NCBI GenBank assembly: GCA_964547645.1 | Contig: CAZJOM010000009.1 | Coordinates: 11,223 to 75,222, forward strand | DNA length: 64,000 bases | DNA from: SZUA-430 sp964547645 | GTDB lineage: Bacteria; Pseudomonadota; Alphaproteobacteria; Micropepsales; Micropepsaceae | Direction: 5' to 3' | Made by a program: the position numbers and the translations under genes | Shown: positions 17,383 to 25,775 of the stretch, in pieces | Numbering within the stretch: the stretch's first letter is position 1 | How the letters are laid out: each line of letters begins with the position of its first letter | Notes under the pieces: generated by a model | What the model was told of the DNA's origin: nothing | Databases searched by the model: none | What the model saw: only the letters and a program-made list of their open reading frames with translations

Positions 17383-18761
17383 TTGAGCTGCTCCTGCCAA
17401 AACCGAACCTGTTCGCGGACCCGCTCCGGGGCCGTGCCGCCGAAACTGGTACGGCTGGCGACGGAGGCGTCCAAACTCAACACCGACTGTATATCGGCCG
17501 TGATGCCGGGCTCAACCGATTGCAGCTCGGCCAGCGTCAAATCGGCAAGCCCGCATTTGCGCGCTTCAGCCAAGGCGACGATCCGCCCCGTCGCGTGATG
17601 CGCCTCGCGAAACGGCTTCTTCAGCACCCGCACGATCCAATCGGCGACGTCGGTCGCGGTCGAGAACGCTTCGCCCGCCGCGCGGCGCATCTCCGCCTCG
17701 TTGACCTGCAGGTCCTCGACCATGCCCGTCATCGCGGCCAGCGCCAACGCCGTGGAATCGGCCGCGTCAAACACCGCCTCCTTGTCTTCCTGCATGTCCT
17801 TCGCATAGGCGAGCGGCAGCCCCTTCATCACGCCAAGCAACGTGACGAGCGCCCCTGTTACCCGCGCCGACTTCGCGCGCACAAGCTCCGCGGCATCGGG
17901 GTTACGCTTCTGCGGCATGATGGATGAGCCCGTCGAGAACGCATCGCTAAGCCGGATGAAGCGAAACGCCGACGAACTCCAGAGCACGATCTCTTCAGCC
18001 AACCGGGACAGCTGCGTGCTCAAAATCGCGCACGCGCTCAAGAACTCTAGCGCGAAGTCCCGCGACGAAACCCCGTCCAACGAATTGCGCATCGGCCGCG
18101 CGAATTTCAGCCCCTTCGCCGTCGCCTCCCGGTCGATCGGAAACGAGGTCCCAGCGAGTGCGGCCGACCCCAACGGCGACTCGTTTACCGACATCCGCGC
18201 CGAGGCAAAACGCGCCCGGTCCCGCGCTGCCATCTCGACATAAGCCAGCAGATGGTGCCCGAAGGTGATCGGCTGCGCCGTCTGCAGATGCGTGAACCCC
18301 GGCATCACGGTTGCCGAATGCGCTGAGGCCTTGGTCACCAGCGCCCGCTGAAACACAACCAGCCGAGCCTCCAGACTGTCGATTGCTTCCCGCACCCAGA
18401 GTCGAAAATCCGTCGCCACCTGGTCGTTGCGCGACCGGGCCGTGTGCAGGCGTCCGGCGGGCTCTCCGATCAAGTCCTTCAGCCGCGCCTCCACGTTCAT
18501 GTGGATGTCTTCCAGCGCCCGCGAAAACGTGAATTTCCCTTGATCGATCTCGGACTTGATAGTGTCGAGACCGCGCAGAATGGCGGCCGCGTCCGCCTGC
18601 GCGATAATGCCGCGCTGGGCCAGCATCTCAGCATGGACTTTCGAGGCGGCGATATCTTGGGCATAAAGGCGGCGGTCGAAGTCGATGGAAGCGTTGATCT
18701 CCTCCATGATTTCGGCCGGGCCCCGTGCAAACCGGCCGCCCCACATTTCGTTCGTCGTCAT
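17379..18761 (-). CDS. argH: Argininosuccinate lyase
   Basis: A 460-residue fumarase/aspartase-superfamily enzyme that cleaves argininosuccinate to arginine and fumarate. Present are WGGRFA at the N-terminus, HTARSRNDQVATD, the substrate-binding GFTHLQTAQP, and the flexible signature loop GSSIMPQKRNPD with the catalytic Ser. The open frame extends 23 codons upstream; ATG 18761 (MTTNEMWGG) is the conserved start. The divergent tlpA-type gene begins 22 bases away, so the two share a very compact promoter region. Confidence 0.96.
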   Translation of the reverse strand: MTTNEMWGGRFARGPAEIMEEINASIDFDRRLYAQDIAASKVHAEMLAQRGIIAQADAAAILRGLDTIKSEIDQGKFTFSRALEDIHMNVEARLKDLIGEPAGRLHTARSRNDQVATDFRLWVREAIDSLEARLVVFQRALVTKASAHSATVMPGFTHLQTAQPITFGHHLLAYVEMAARDRARFASARMSVNESPLGSAALAGTSFPIDREATAKGLKFARPMRNSLDGVSSRDFALEFLSACAILSTQLSRLAEEIVLWSSSAFRFIRLSDAFSTGSSIMPQKRNPDAAELVRAKSARVTGALVTLLGVMKGLPLAYAKDMQEDKEAVFDAADSTALALAAMTGMVEDLQVNEAEMRRAAGEAFSTATDVADWIVRVLKKPFREAHHATGRIVALAEARKCGLADLTLAELQSVEPGITADIQSVLSLDASVASRTSFGGTAPERVREQVRFWQEQLK

Positions 18762-18783
18762 CGTCTCTCGCGAAAGTCGTTGA

Positions 18784-19365
18784 ATGACCGCATCCTGGCG
18801 GATCGTCGTGATTGTGCTGATCGGGGCCATATTGGCCGCCGTGGGCTTCGCCGTCTACCTCAAGTCGGGCCTTAACGATGAAGAACCGCCGACCAAGTTG
18901 GGCGGGATCGAGAACTTCATCCCGGCGCGCGAAATAACGCGTGCGCCGATGACGGAGTTTCTTGATCTAAGCGGCGCGAAGATCAATTTGGAGCGCTTCC
19001 GCGGCAAAGTGGTCGTGCTCAATCTCTGGGCCACCTGGTGCACGCCGTGCGTCGCCGAGATGCCGATGCTCGACCGTTTGCAGCAGCAGCTTGCGCCGCT
19101 GGGTGTCGTCGTCGTGGCACTCTCGATCGACCGCGGCGGTCCTCCGGTCGTCCAGGGCTTCTTCAACGAGCACGAAATCAAGCACCTGGGCGTCTACGTC
19201 GATCCGACAATGCGCGCGCAAGGCGATTTCAAAGTCATCGGGCTGCCGACGACCGTGCTGATCGACCGCGACGGCAACGAACGCGGCCGTCTCGTCGGCC
19301 CAGCCGAGTGGGACGACGCGAAAGCTGCCGACCTGGTGCTCAGCGCCAGCGTGCCGCCGCGATAG
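18784..19365 (+). CDS. TlpA-like thioredoxin-fold thiol:disulfide oxidoreductase
   Basis: A 193-residue protein with an N-terminal membrane anchor (about 6-25) and a periplasmic thioredoxin/AhpC-TSA domain. The active site is WCTPC (C86, C89) in LNLWATWCTPCVAEMP, and the cis-Pro is in GLPTTVLIDRDG. TlpA-like proteins reduce periplasmic disulfides, for example in cytochrome maturation. Its divergent position against argH is conserved in many alphaproteobacteria. Confidence 0.92.
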   Translation: MTASWRIVVIVLIGAILAAVGFAVYLKSGLNDEEPPTKLGGIENFIPAREITRAPMTEFLDLSGAKINLERFRGKVVVLNLWATWCTPCVAEMPMLDRLQQQLAPLGVVVVALSIDRGGPPVVQGFFNEHEIKHLGVYVDPTMRAQGDFKVIGLPTTVLIDRDGNERGRLVGPAEWDDAKAADLVLSASVPPR

Positions 19366-19368
19366 ACA

Positions 19369-20046
19369 ATGGCAGCCAACGTCACCGGATCGATCTTCGA
19401 CCTGACCGGCGTGGCCGGCGCGCAGTTCGTCGCCATGATCATCGGCGCGTTCCTCGCAAGCACCGGCGGCTTTCTGGTGACCTGGCTGCTCGATCGCTTG
19501 GCGCGCAAGCGGCAGGAACGTTCGATCGCGCTCGTCTGCCTTGACCTAGTCGCCTCGCTGACCGTTCTGACCACGCTGGCCAAGGACGCCCGCGCCAGAG
19601 GCAATCCCTACGGCCCCTACACCGTTCGGCTCGTCCGCACCTGCATGCGCGACCTCAGCGTCTACGAGCGCAATCGCGAGCGCATCGCCGACATCTCGGA
19701 CCCCGACGTGCGTGCGGAAATCTACCAGTGCATGGCACGCATCACGTTGGCGGTCGAAGGCATCCTGGCTGAAACCGAGTCGATCGCGAGCGTCAACGAA
19801 GCGATCGCCGGGGCTCAAGCCGCGGGAAACGCTGCCAAGGTCGGCGACTTGTCGGCCGAGCTTAGGGAGCGCGAAGACCGTCGCAACACTTCGTTCGAGT
19901 TCCTATTGGAAACGACCGACGAACTCTGCGCGCCTCTCGCGGTCAAACTTCGCGAGATCGCCAAATCCGACCCGCAGAATCTGAGCGCGATCGTTGCGGC
20001 GAACACTCAAGCCGCCGCTGGCGTTCCGAAGGCGCTGGACGACTGA
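19369..20046 (+). CDS. Hypothetical membrane-anchored helical protein
   Basis: A 225-residue protein with one membrane segment (about 17-42, FVAMIIGAFLASTGGFLVTWLL) followed by a basic RLARKRQ stretch, so the long helical remainder is probably cytoplasmic. Charged heptad-like helices (VNEAIAGAQAAGNAAKVGDLS…) dominate. I do not recognise a family. It starts 4 bases after tlpA and is probably co-transcribed; it ends one base before the convergent oxidoreductase. Confidence 0.7.
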   Translation: MAANVTGSIFDLTGVAGAQFVAMIIGAFLASTGGFLVTWLLDRLARKRQERSIALVCLDLVASLTVLTTLAKDARARGNPYGPYTVRLVRTCMRDLSVYERNRERIADISDPDVRAEIYQCMARITLAVEGILAETESIASVNEAIAGAQAAGNAAKVGDLSAELREREDRRNTSFEFLLETTDELCAPLAVKLREIAKSDPQNLSAIVAANTQAAAGVPKALDD

Positions 20047-20047
20047 G

Positions 20048-21196
20048 CTACACGCCCATCGCGCCGTCGAGCGTCGTCCACATGGCGGTACAATCGACGA
20101 TCTGGCCCAGCGCCAACGCCTTATCGATGGCCATGACGGTCAAACCCGCCTCGATTGCGTGGAAGGGCGACACCGGAAACTCCGCCTCGTTCTCAAGTGC
20201 CGCGATAAGATCGCGCGCCATGGAAAAGTCGGCGCCGTTATGGTCGCTCTCCGACACCTGAAACTGTTTGCGATACGGCGGGCTGAGATCGAGACTTCGC
20301 CGCCACATCAGCGTGTTGCGGACCAGATCCATGATCAACGTCCCCTCGGTTCCCGCTACGTACCAGCGCCGCTCGCGCAAGGCCGTGCTGCTGTTGGCCT
20401 GGAAGGACAACTGCACGCCGTTCGCATATTCGATCAGGGCCGTCTGGTGGTCCGTGACGTCCATATCGCTTGCGAACGCGTCGGCATCGGCCGCCCAGCC
20501 GCCGGGCCAAAGCTCGAAAGCAGGACTTCCGTCCGAATAGCTGCGCGCGGCCGGTTCGCGATCGCGACGAAAGATACCCCGCCCGCCGAAGCTCACCACA
20601 CGCTGCGGTCGCGCGCCGGCGATATCGCCGAAAATATCGAAGTCGTGGCACACTTTGTCGAGCAGGAACGAACCGCCCCACTCGCGCTTGCGCCGCCAGT
20701 TGCGTGCCAAATAGGCGCCGTGTTCCGGTGGCAGATGTTCAGTCGCATCGATCGAGACGATCTGACCGAGGTGCCCCTCTTGGATGACCGAAAGCGCCTC
20801 GCGAATGATCGGTGCGGACCGCAGCACGAGCCCGACGAAGAGCGACGGTGTCGCTTCGTTGGAGAGCCGCTGCGCCAGCGCATATGACTCGTTTTCCGTC
20901 CGCACGATCGGCTTCTCGGCGAACACCGGCGCCTCCCCGTAGAGGGCCAGCATCAAATGCTCGGCGTGCAGGTGATTTGGCGACCCAATCAACACCAAGT
21001 CGTGCTTGCCCGCCGTCAGCAGCTGCTCCACGCTGCTCAGCGCGCCACCGACCTTGATCCCCTCGCGAACGACGCGCTCCAGCCCGACAGGCTCCGGGTC
21101 CACATAGTTTGCGACTTCGAAATCGGCGCCGGCGGCCTTGAGCGCCGACAAGACGGCGGAGATGCGTTGGCCCAGCCCTATGACGGCGAACCGCAT
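20048..21196 (-). CDS. Gfo/Idh/MocA family NAD(P)-dependent oxidoreductase
   Basis: A 382-residue dehydrogenase-like protein. The N-terminal Rossmann segment is MRFAVIGLGQRISAVLSAL, SPNHLHAEHLMLAL follows, and the diagnostic EKP motif is in VFAEKPIVR. The C-terminal alpha/beta domain includes GGSFLLDKVCHDFDIFG, with the His/Asp pair expected of the family. The substrate (a sugar, inositol or related polyol) cannot be deduced. ATG 21196 is preceded directly by an in-frame GTG. It lies 7 bases after the VOC gene. Confidence 0.85.
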   Translation of the reverse strand: MRFAVIGLGQRISAVLSALKAAGADFEVANYVDPEPVGLERVVREGIKVGGALSSVEQLLTAGKHDLVLIGSPNHLHAEHLMLALYGEAPVFAEKPIVRTENESYALAQRLSNEATPSLFVGLVLRSAPIIREALSVIQEGHLGQIVSIDATEHLPPEHGAYLARNWRRKREWGGSFLLDKVCHDFDIFGDIAGARPQRVVSFGGRGIFRRDREPAARSYSDGSPAFELWPGGWAADADAFASDMDVTDHQTALIEYANGVQLSFQANSSTALRERRWYVAGTEGTLIMDLVRNTLMWRRSLDLSPPYRKQFQVSESDHNGADFSMARDLIAALENEAEFPVSPFHAIEAGLTVMAIDKALALGQIVDCTAMWTTLDGAMGV

Positions 21197-21203
21197 CACG
21201 GCT

Positions 21204-21563
21204 TCACATTTCCACCCGCGGGCAGCCGACGCGTAGCGAGTTGCCGTTGATGTCGATCAGCACGAACTCCGGCACGCCCCAAGGCTTCTGCTCGATCGGC
21301 ATCAACTTGCCGACCTTCGCCGCCGCAAACGTGTCGAACATCGCCTTCAAATTGTCGGTGTAGATGTAGCACGTGTGATCGCGGATCGTGCCGTCAATGC
21401 CCGGCGCCTCGAAGAACTGAATCTGCACGCCATCGCGCATCATGAACAGGAACGAGTCCGGCGGATCCTGCTCATGCGCGCAAATGAATCCCAGCTTCTC
21501 GTAGAACGCGCGCGTCTCCTTCGAGTTGCGCATCGGCAGCGTTGGGACCGCAAAGTCTGGCAT
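21204..21563 (-). CDS. VOC family (glyoxalase/bleomycin resistance-like) protein
   Basis: A 119-residue single-domain vicinal-oxygen-chelate protein: VPTLPMRNSKETRAFYEKLGF at the start, LFMMRDGVQIQFFE in the middle, and the C-terminal PWGVPEFVLIDINGNSLRVG typical of bleomycin-resistance-like members. Function may be binding or isomerisation; real drug resistance is not implied. The frame is open further upstream inside the hydroxyacyl-CoA dehydrogenase gene; the ATG at 21563 shares one base with that gene's TAA (TAATG), so the pair is coupled. Confidence 0.83.
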   Translation of the reverse strand: MPDFAVPTLPMRNSKETRAFYEKLGFICAHEQDPPDSFLFMMRDGVQIQFFEAPGIDGTIRDHTCYIYTDNLKAMFDTFAAAKVGKLMPIEQKPWGVPEFVLIDINGNSLRVGCPRVEM

Positions 21564-22438
21564 TAGCGCGTCGGCACCGGTTTCTCGCCGCGGTAATCGT
21601 AGAACCCGCGCTTCGTTTTCTGCCCAAGCCAGCCGGCTTCCACGTATTTCACCAGAAGCGGGCAGGGCCGGTACTTTGAATCCGCAAGACCCTCGTACAG
21701 CACTTGCATCACCGACAAACACGTATCGAGCCCGATGAAATCGGCCAACTGCAGCGGCCCCATCGGATGGTTCGCGCCAAGCCGCATGGCCGTGTCGATC
21801 GCCTCCACCGTGCCGACGCCTTCATAGAGCGTGTAGACGGCTTCGTTTATCATCGGCAGCAAAATGCGGTTGACGATGAAAGCCGGAAAATCTTCCGAGT
21901 TCGCCGACGTCTTGCCGAGCCGCTTGACCAGCCCTTGCACCGTCAAGAACGTCTCTTCCTCCGTCGCGATCCCGCGGATCAACTCGACGAGCTGCATCAG
22001 CGGAACCGGGTTCATGAAGTGTAGCCCGATGAACCGCTCCGGCCGGTCGGTCACGGCGGCCAGCCGCGTGATCGAGATCGACGACGTATTCGTCGCGATC
22101 ATCGCTTGCTGCGACAGCTTTGGACAAAGGTCGCGGAAAATCTGCTTCTTGACCTTCTCGTCTTCTGTTGCGGCTTCGATCGCCAGATCGACCTTCGCGA
22201 ACTCGTCGAGTGACGGCGCCGCGTGGATGTGCTTCAGCGCCTTGTCCTTCTCCGCATCGCTGATCTTGCCGCGCGCGACCTGCCGCGAAAGATTGCCCGA
22301 GATGATCTCGAACGCCGCCTCGATTCGCTCGCGCTTCACGTCGTTGATCAACACGTCGTAGCCCGCGAGCGCGCACACATGGGCGATACCGTTGCCCATC
22401 TGCCCTGCGCCGATTACGCCAATACGTTGAATTTCCAT
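21563..22438 (-). CDS. 3-hydroxybutyryl-CoA (3-hydroxyacyl-CoA) dehydrogenase
   Basis: A 291-residue enzyme that interconverts acetoacetyl-CoA and (S)-3-hydroxybutyryl-CoA with NAD(P). It has an N-terminal dinucleotide motif GVIGAGQMGNGIAHVCA, the catalytic His/Glu region IGLHFMNPVPLMQLVELI, and NRILLPMINEAVYTLYEGV with HPMGPLQLADFIGLD in the C-terminal dimer domain. True start is ATG 22438 (MEIQRIG), not the open frame to 22471. With EtfAB upstream and Ccr/Mcd nearby, a role in C4-CoA metabolism (butanoate or ethylmalonyl-CoA route) is likely. Confidence 0.93.
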   Translation of the reverse strand: MEIQRIGVIGAGQMGNGIAHVCALAGYDVLINDVKRERIEAAFEIISGNLSRQVARGKISDAEKDKALKHIHAAPSLDEFAKVDLAIEAATEDEKVKKQIFRDLCPKLSQQAMIATNTSSISITRLAAVTDRPERFIGLHFMNPVPLMQLVELIRGIATEEETFLTVQGLVKRLGKTSANSEDFPAFIVNRILLPMINEAVYTLYEGVGTVEAIDTAMRLGANHPMGPLQLADFIGLDTCLSVMQVLYEGLADSKYRPCPLLVKYVEAGWLGQKTKRGFYDYRGEKPVPTR

Positions 22439-22514
22439 GGCACCTATCTCAAAGCCGTTTCGCGCGTACATTCCCGCGCGCCTAAGTTGTTTGTGGTTTC
22501 CCCGGCCGTTCGCC

Positions 22515-23459
22515 CTAGTAGCCCTGCTTCTTCAGCTCGTCGTCCAATTCCGGCACCGCCTTGAACAGGTCTGCGACGAGTCCGTAGTCGGCCACTTGGA
22601 AGATCGGGGCTTCTTCGTCCTTGTTGATGGCGACGATGACCTTTGAGTCTTTCATACCCGCCAAATGCTGAATGGCGCCTGAAATGCCGACAGCGATGTA
22701 TAGCTCCGGCGCCACGACTTTGCCGGTCTGCCCGACTTGGTAGTCGTTCGGCACGAAGCCCGCATCGACAGCAGCCCGGCTCGCGCCGACGGCAGCCTTC
22801 AAGCGGTCCGCGACCTTCTCCAGCAGGTGGAAGTTCTCACCCGACTGCATACCGCGCCCGCCCGACACGACGACGCGCGCCGCCGCCAGTTCCGGCCGCT
22901 CCGACTTCGAAAGCTCTTCGCGCACGAATTCCGAAACGCCAGGACTTTTCGCCGCGCTGACCGCTTCGACCGAAGCCGAGCCCGTCTGCTCTGCCGCCTT
23001 GAACGCGGTCGAGCGCACGGTGATCACCTTCTTCGCTCCAGCCGGCGCCTGCACCTGCTGCATCGCGTTGCCGGCATAGATCGGCCGGGTGAACGTGTCG
23101 GGGGCATCGACCGAAACGATCTCGGAAATCTGCGCCGCATCGAGCGCAGCCGCTATCCGCGGCATGAAGTTCTTGCCGCTGACCGACGCGGGCGAGAGCA
23201 CCGCGTCGTACTTGCCGGCAAGTTCGACGACGAGCGCCGCCATGTTCTCAGCCAGCTGGTTGGCATACTGCGCGTCGTCCGCGAGCAGCACCTTCGCGGC
23301 GCCCGCGATCTTGGCCGCCGCGTCCGCAACACCGCGCACATTGTGCCCGGCGACCAACACGTCGACCGGTCCGCCCAGCGCCGCTGCAGCCGTCATCGAC
23401 TTCGCAGTGGAATCCTTCAACGACTTGTTGTCGTGTTCGGCAATCAGAAGAACGGCCAT
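22515..23459 (-). CDS. etfA: Electron transfer flavoprotein subunit alpha
   Basis: A 314-residue ETF alpha subunit that carries FAD and passes electrons from acyl-CoA dehydrogenases to ETF:ubiquinone oxidoreductase. The C-terminal FAD domain is clear: VVSGGRGM, PNDYQVGQTGKVVAPELYIAVGISGAIQH, and the terminal VIVAINKDEEAPIFQVADYG. It starts one base beyond the etfB stop (etfB-etfA operon). Mcd at 27.5 kb is a probable electron donor. Confidence 0.96.
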   Translation of the reverse strand: MAVLLIAEHDNKSLKDSTAKSMTAAAALGGPVDVLVAGHNVRGVADAAAKIAGAAKVLLADDAQYANQLAENMAALVVELAGKYDAVLSPASVSGKNFMPRIAAALDAAQISEIVSVDAPDTFTRPIYAGNAMQQVQAPAGAKKVITVRSTAFKAAEQTGSASVEAVSAAKSPGVSEFVREELSKSERPELAAARVVVSGGRGMQSGENFHLLEKVADRLKAAVGASRAAVDAGFVPNDYQVGQTGKVVAPELYIAVGISGAIQHLAGMKDSKVIVAINKDEEAPIFQVADYGLVADLFKAVPELDDELKKQGY

Positions 23460-23460
23460 G

Positions 23461-24210
23461 TCAGATAACCCCCGCTTCGTTCTTCAGTTTCTCGACCAGT
23501 TCCTGCACGGTCTTGACCTTGACGCCGCCCTTGCGCTTCGGCGGCTCGCTGACCTTGAGGACTTTCAGCCGCGGCGTGACGTCGACGCCGTAATCGGCAG
23601 GCGACTTCTCGTCGATCGGCTTTTTCTTGGCCTTCATAATGTTTGGCAGCGAGGCATAGCGCGGCTCGTTCAAACGCAGGTCCGTCGTCACAATCGCGGG
23701 CAGGTTCAGCTTCACCGTCTGCAAACCGCCATCGACTTCGCGCGTCACGTCGGCCTTGCCGCCTTCGATAACAACCTTCGAAGCGAAAGTGCCTTGGCCC
23801 CAGCCGAGCAGCTGCGCCAGCATCTGACCCGTCTGATTGCAGTCGTCGTCGATCGCCTGCTTGCCCAGAATGATCAGCTGCGGTCCTTCAGCCTTCGCGA
23901 TCGCGGCCAACACTTTGGCGACGGCAATCGGTTCGACCTCGTGCGGGACCTTAACCAGGATCCCGCGGTCCGCACCCATCGCGAGTGCGGTTCGAATGGT
24001 CTCTTGGCACTCTTGCGGGCCGACGGAGACGGCGATGATTTCTGTCGCCACGCCCTTTTCTTTGAGCCGAATCGCTTCTTCGACCCCGATCTCATCGAAC
24101 GGGTTCATCGACATCTTCACGTTGGCAAGATCGACGCCCGTTTGATCCGCCTTGACGCGGATTTTTACGTTGTAGTCGACCACGCGCTTGATCGGGACAA
24201 GCACCTTCAT
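23461..24210 (-). CDS. etfB: Electron transfer flavoprotein subunit beta
   Basis: A 249-residue ETF beta subunit: MKVLVPIKRVVDYNVKIRVK start, NPFDEIGVEEAIRLKEKG, the AMP-binding region (GKQAIDDDCNQTGQMLAQLLGW) and the recognition-loop stretch DLRLNEPRYASLPNIMKAKKK with the lysine methylation site region. True start is ATG 24210; the frame is open to 24315 but that part is the leader. It is the first gene of the etfBA operon, read from a good promoter at 24303-24331. Confidence 0.96.
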   Translation of the reverse strand: MKVLVPIKRVVDYNVKIRVKADQTGVDLANVKMSMNPFDEIGVEEAIRLKEKGVATEIIAVSVGPQECQETIRTALAMGADRGILVKVPHEVEPIAVAKVLAAIAKAEGPQLIILGKQAIDDDCNQTGQMLAQLLGWGQGTFASKVVIEGGKADVTREVDGGLQTVKLNLPAIVTTDLRLNEPRYASLPNIMKAKKKPIDEKSPADYGVDVTPRLKVLKVSEPPKRKGGVKVKTVQELVEKLKNEAGVI

Positions 24211-24289
24211 CAGGCTGGTTCTCTCCAGTGGGATTGGGCTGTGCTGTGGGCGCGGGAGCGCACCGGCAGCCGGAATGTTATTCCTGTAA

Positions 24290-24304
24290 TTGTGCGGTGC
24301 ACAA
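24290..24304. promoter_or_regulatory. Inverted repeat TTGTGC-N3-GCACAA over the etfBA transcription start
   Basis: A perfect 6-bp inverted repeat with a 3-base spacer overlaps the edge of the predicted -10 box and the expected +1. That placement suits a repressor operator. A related element lies upstream of ccr (32212-32226). Confidence 0.55.
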
Positions 24305-24331
24305 ATTACGTGCAACCGCCAATCGTGTCAA
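24303..24331 (-). promoter_or_regulatory. Sigma70-type promoter of etfBA
   Basis: On the minus strand a perfect -35 TTGACA (24326-24331) is followed after 17 bases by a -10 box TAATTT (24303-24308). Transcription would start near 24296, leaving a leader of about 86 bases before the etfB ATG. Confidence 0.65.
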
Positions 24332-24396
24332 CGAAACCGGGGTTTGAGCCGCGGAATAAGATTAACGGGCTTTGGGAGGTCGGAGCCCCCCAACCC

Positions 24397-25092
24397 CTAG
24401 CGTTCGGGCGCCGACCCAAACAGAGGCTGGTCAGCCCGTTTGAAAATCACGACCAGAAGGAGGCCGGCTACGAACCCGCCTACATGCGCCCACCAGGCAG
24501 TCCCGTCCTCAACCTTGGTCAGGATGAAGAACGCTTGTGTCGCTAACCAAGCGCCGATGACCAGATAGGCGGGCAGCTTCAGCGGAATGCGCATGAAAGC
24601 CAGCGACCACATCCGAACCCGCGGGTAAAGCATGAGATACCCACCGACCACACCGCCGATCGCGCCCGATGCGCCGATCAACGGCGCCTCCGATCCGACA
24701 TTCGCATAGGCATGTGCAAAACCCGCCGCCACGCCGCAGAGCAGATAGAAGATGAAAAAGCGAAACGTGCCCATCGCGTCTTCGACGTTGTCGCCGAAGA
24801 CCCAGAGAAACAGCATGTTTCCGATCAAATGCCACCAGTCGCCATGTAGAAACATGTAGGTCAGCAATGTCGCTTCCGGCGGCAAAAAGGCGAATTCCGC
24901 CGGCAATCGCGCGCCGCCCAGCAGCGTCGTCGGAATAAGCCCCGCCGACATCGCGACCCTGACCGCGCTGGTCTCGCCCAGCGTGTCCTGCCACATGAAA
25001 ACGATGGTGTTGATCAGTATGAGCGTGACGGTCGCGTACTGGAACGGGATGACTTTGAGCGGATTGTCATCCTTCAGCGGCAGAAAAACCAT
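24397..25092 (-). CDS. Rhomboid family intramembrane serine protease
   Basis: A 231-residue integral membrane protein with about six transmembrane helices. Catalytic Ser is in GASGA (S142) and catalytic His in AWWAHVGGFVAG (H203), the classical rhomboid dyad; FLHGDWWHLIGNMLFLWVFG is the conserved loop/helix. Rhomboids cleave transmembrane substrates within the inner membrane; the substrate is unknown. Start ATG 25092. The next gene upstream is 96 bases away. Confidence 0.93.
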   Translation of the reverse strand: MVFLPLKDDNPLKVIPFQYATVTLILINTIVFMWQDTLGETSAVRVAMSAGLIPTTLLGGARLPAEFAFLPPEATLLTYMFLHGDWWHLIGNMLFLWVFGDNVEDAMGTFRFFIFYLLCGVAAGFAHAYANVGSEAPLIGASGAIGGVVGGYLMLYPRVRMWSLAFMRIPLKLPAYLVIGAWLATQAFFILTKVEDGTAWWAHVGGFVAGLLLVVIFKRADQPLFGSAPER

Positions 25093-25188
25093 GAAGTCCT
25101 CAAGTGTCGGAAGTGCCTAACCGGCTGGCACCTTAGCCGACCTCGCAGCGTCGCGCGATGGCCGCAAAACGCCGGACTTCCGCGGGAG

Positions 25189-25698
25189 TTAGACCTTAAG
25201 CAACGCCCGTACGTCGTCCAGTACGCGTAACCAGTTGTCGACGTGCCGCTTCATGTTCGCCGCGGAGACGCCGTCCTTGATGTTGATCGAATAGTCGAAC
25301 ATGAACATCTTCCCGTCTTTGCTCAGATAGGCTCGGCCAAAGACGAACTTTTGATTGTACGCGTTGGCGGAATCGACGCCTGCGTTCTTCGTCAGCTCCC
25401 ACTGCGCCAAGAATTGCAGATTGCTGCAGCGCCGCCCCTCGGCCCCGTCGCCCGCGCAGTCATACATGTTGACGTAGAAGTCCGTGCCTTTCGCCGTGCG
25501 CGCCGACAGCCAAGGATCGGAATCCTTCGTCGTCGCGTCCTTCACGGTGAGGCCATAGGACGACAGCAGCGCAATCAACTCGATCCGTGTTACGCCTTGA
25601 TCAAGCAAGGCCGGCGCAACGGTGGGGGCAGTCGGGGCGGCCGCTTGCGTGATGGTCGCTGAAATCAAAAGCAGAGCGGCGCTGAGAAGCATGCGCAT
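25189..25698 (-). CDS. Secreted YbjN domain-containing protein
   Basis: A 169-residue protein with a cleavable signal peptide (MRMLLSAALLLISATITQA, cut after AQA-like site). The rest matches the YbjN (type III secretion chaperone-like) fold: SSYGLTVKDATT, FYVNMYDC, CSNLQFLAQWEL, KMFMFDYSINIKDGV and a C-terminal WLRVLDDV helix. Exported YbjN proteins are common in this phylum; the function is undefined. Two internal Cys (MYDC…RRC) could form a disulfide. ATG 25698 is chosen because the signal peptide starts there. Confidence 0.82.
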   Translation of the reverse strand: MRMLLSAALLLISATITQAAAPTAPTVAPALLDQGVTRIELIALLSSYGLTVKDATTKDSDPWLSARTAKGTDFYVNMYDCAGDGAEGRRCSNLQFLAQWELTKNAGVDSANAYNQKFVFGRAYLSKDGKMFMFDYSINIKDGVSAANMKRHVDNWLRVLDDVRALLKV

Positions 25699-25775
25699 CG
25701 ATCGTCTCCACAATGGGGAAATCTTGAGGTCCGGGAAAATAGCGGCCCGCAGGCCCGTTTCAACTGACGTAAAGT

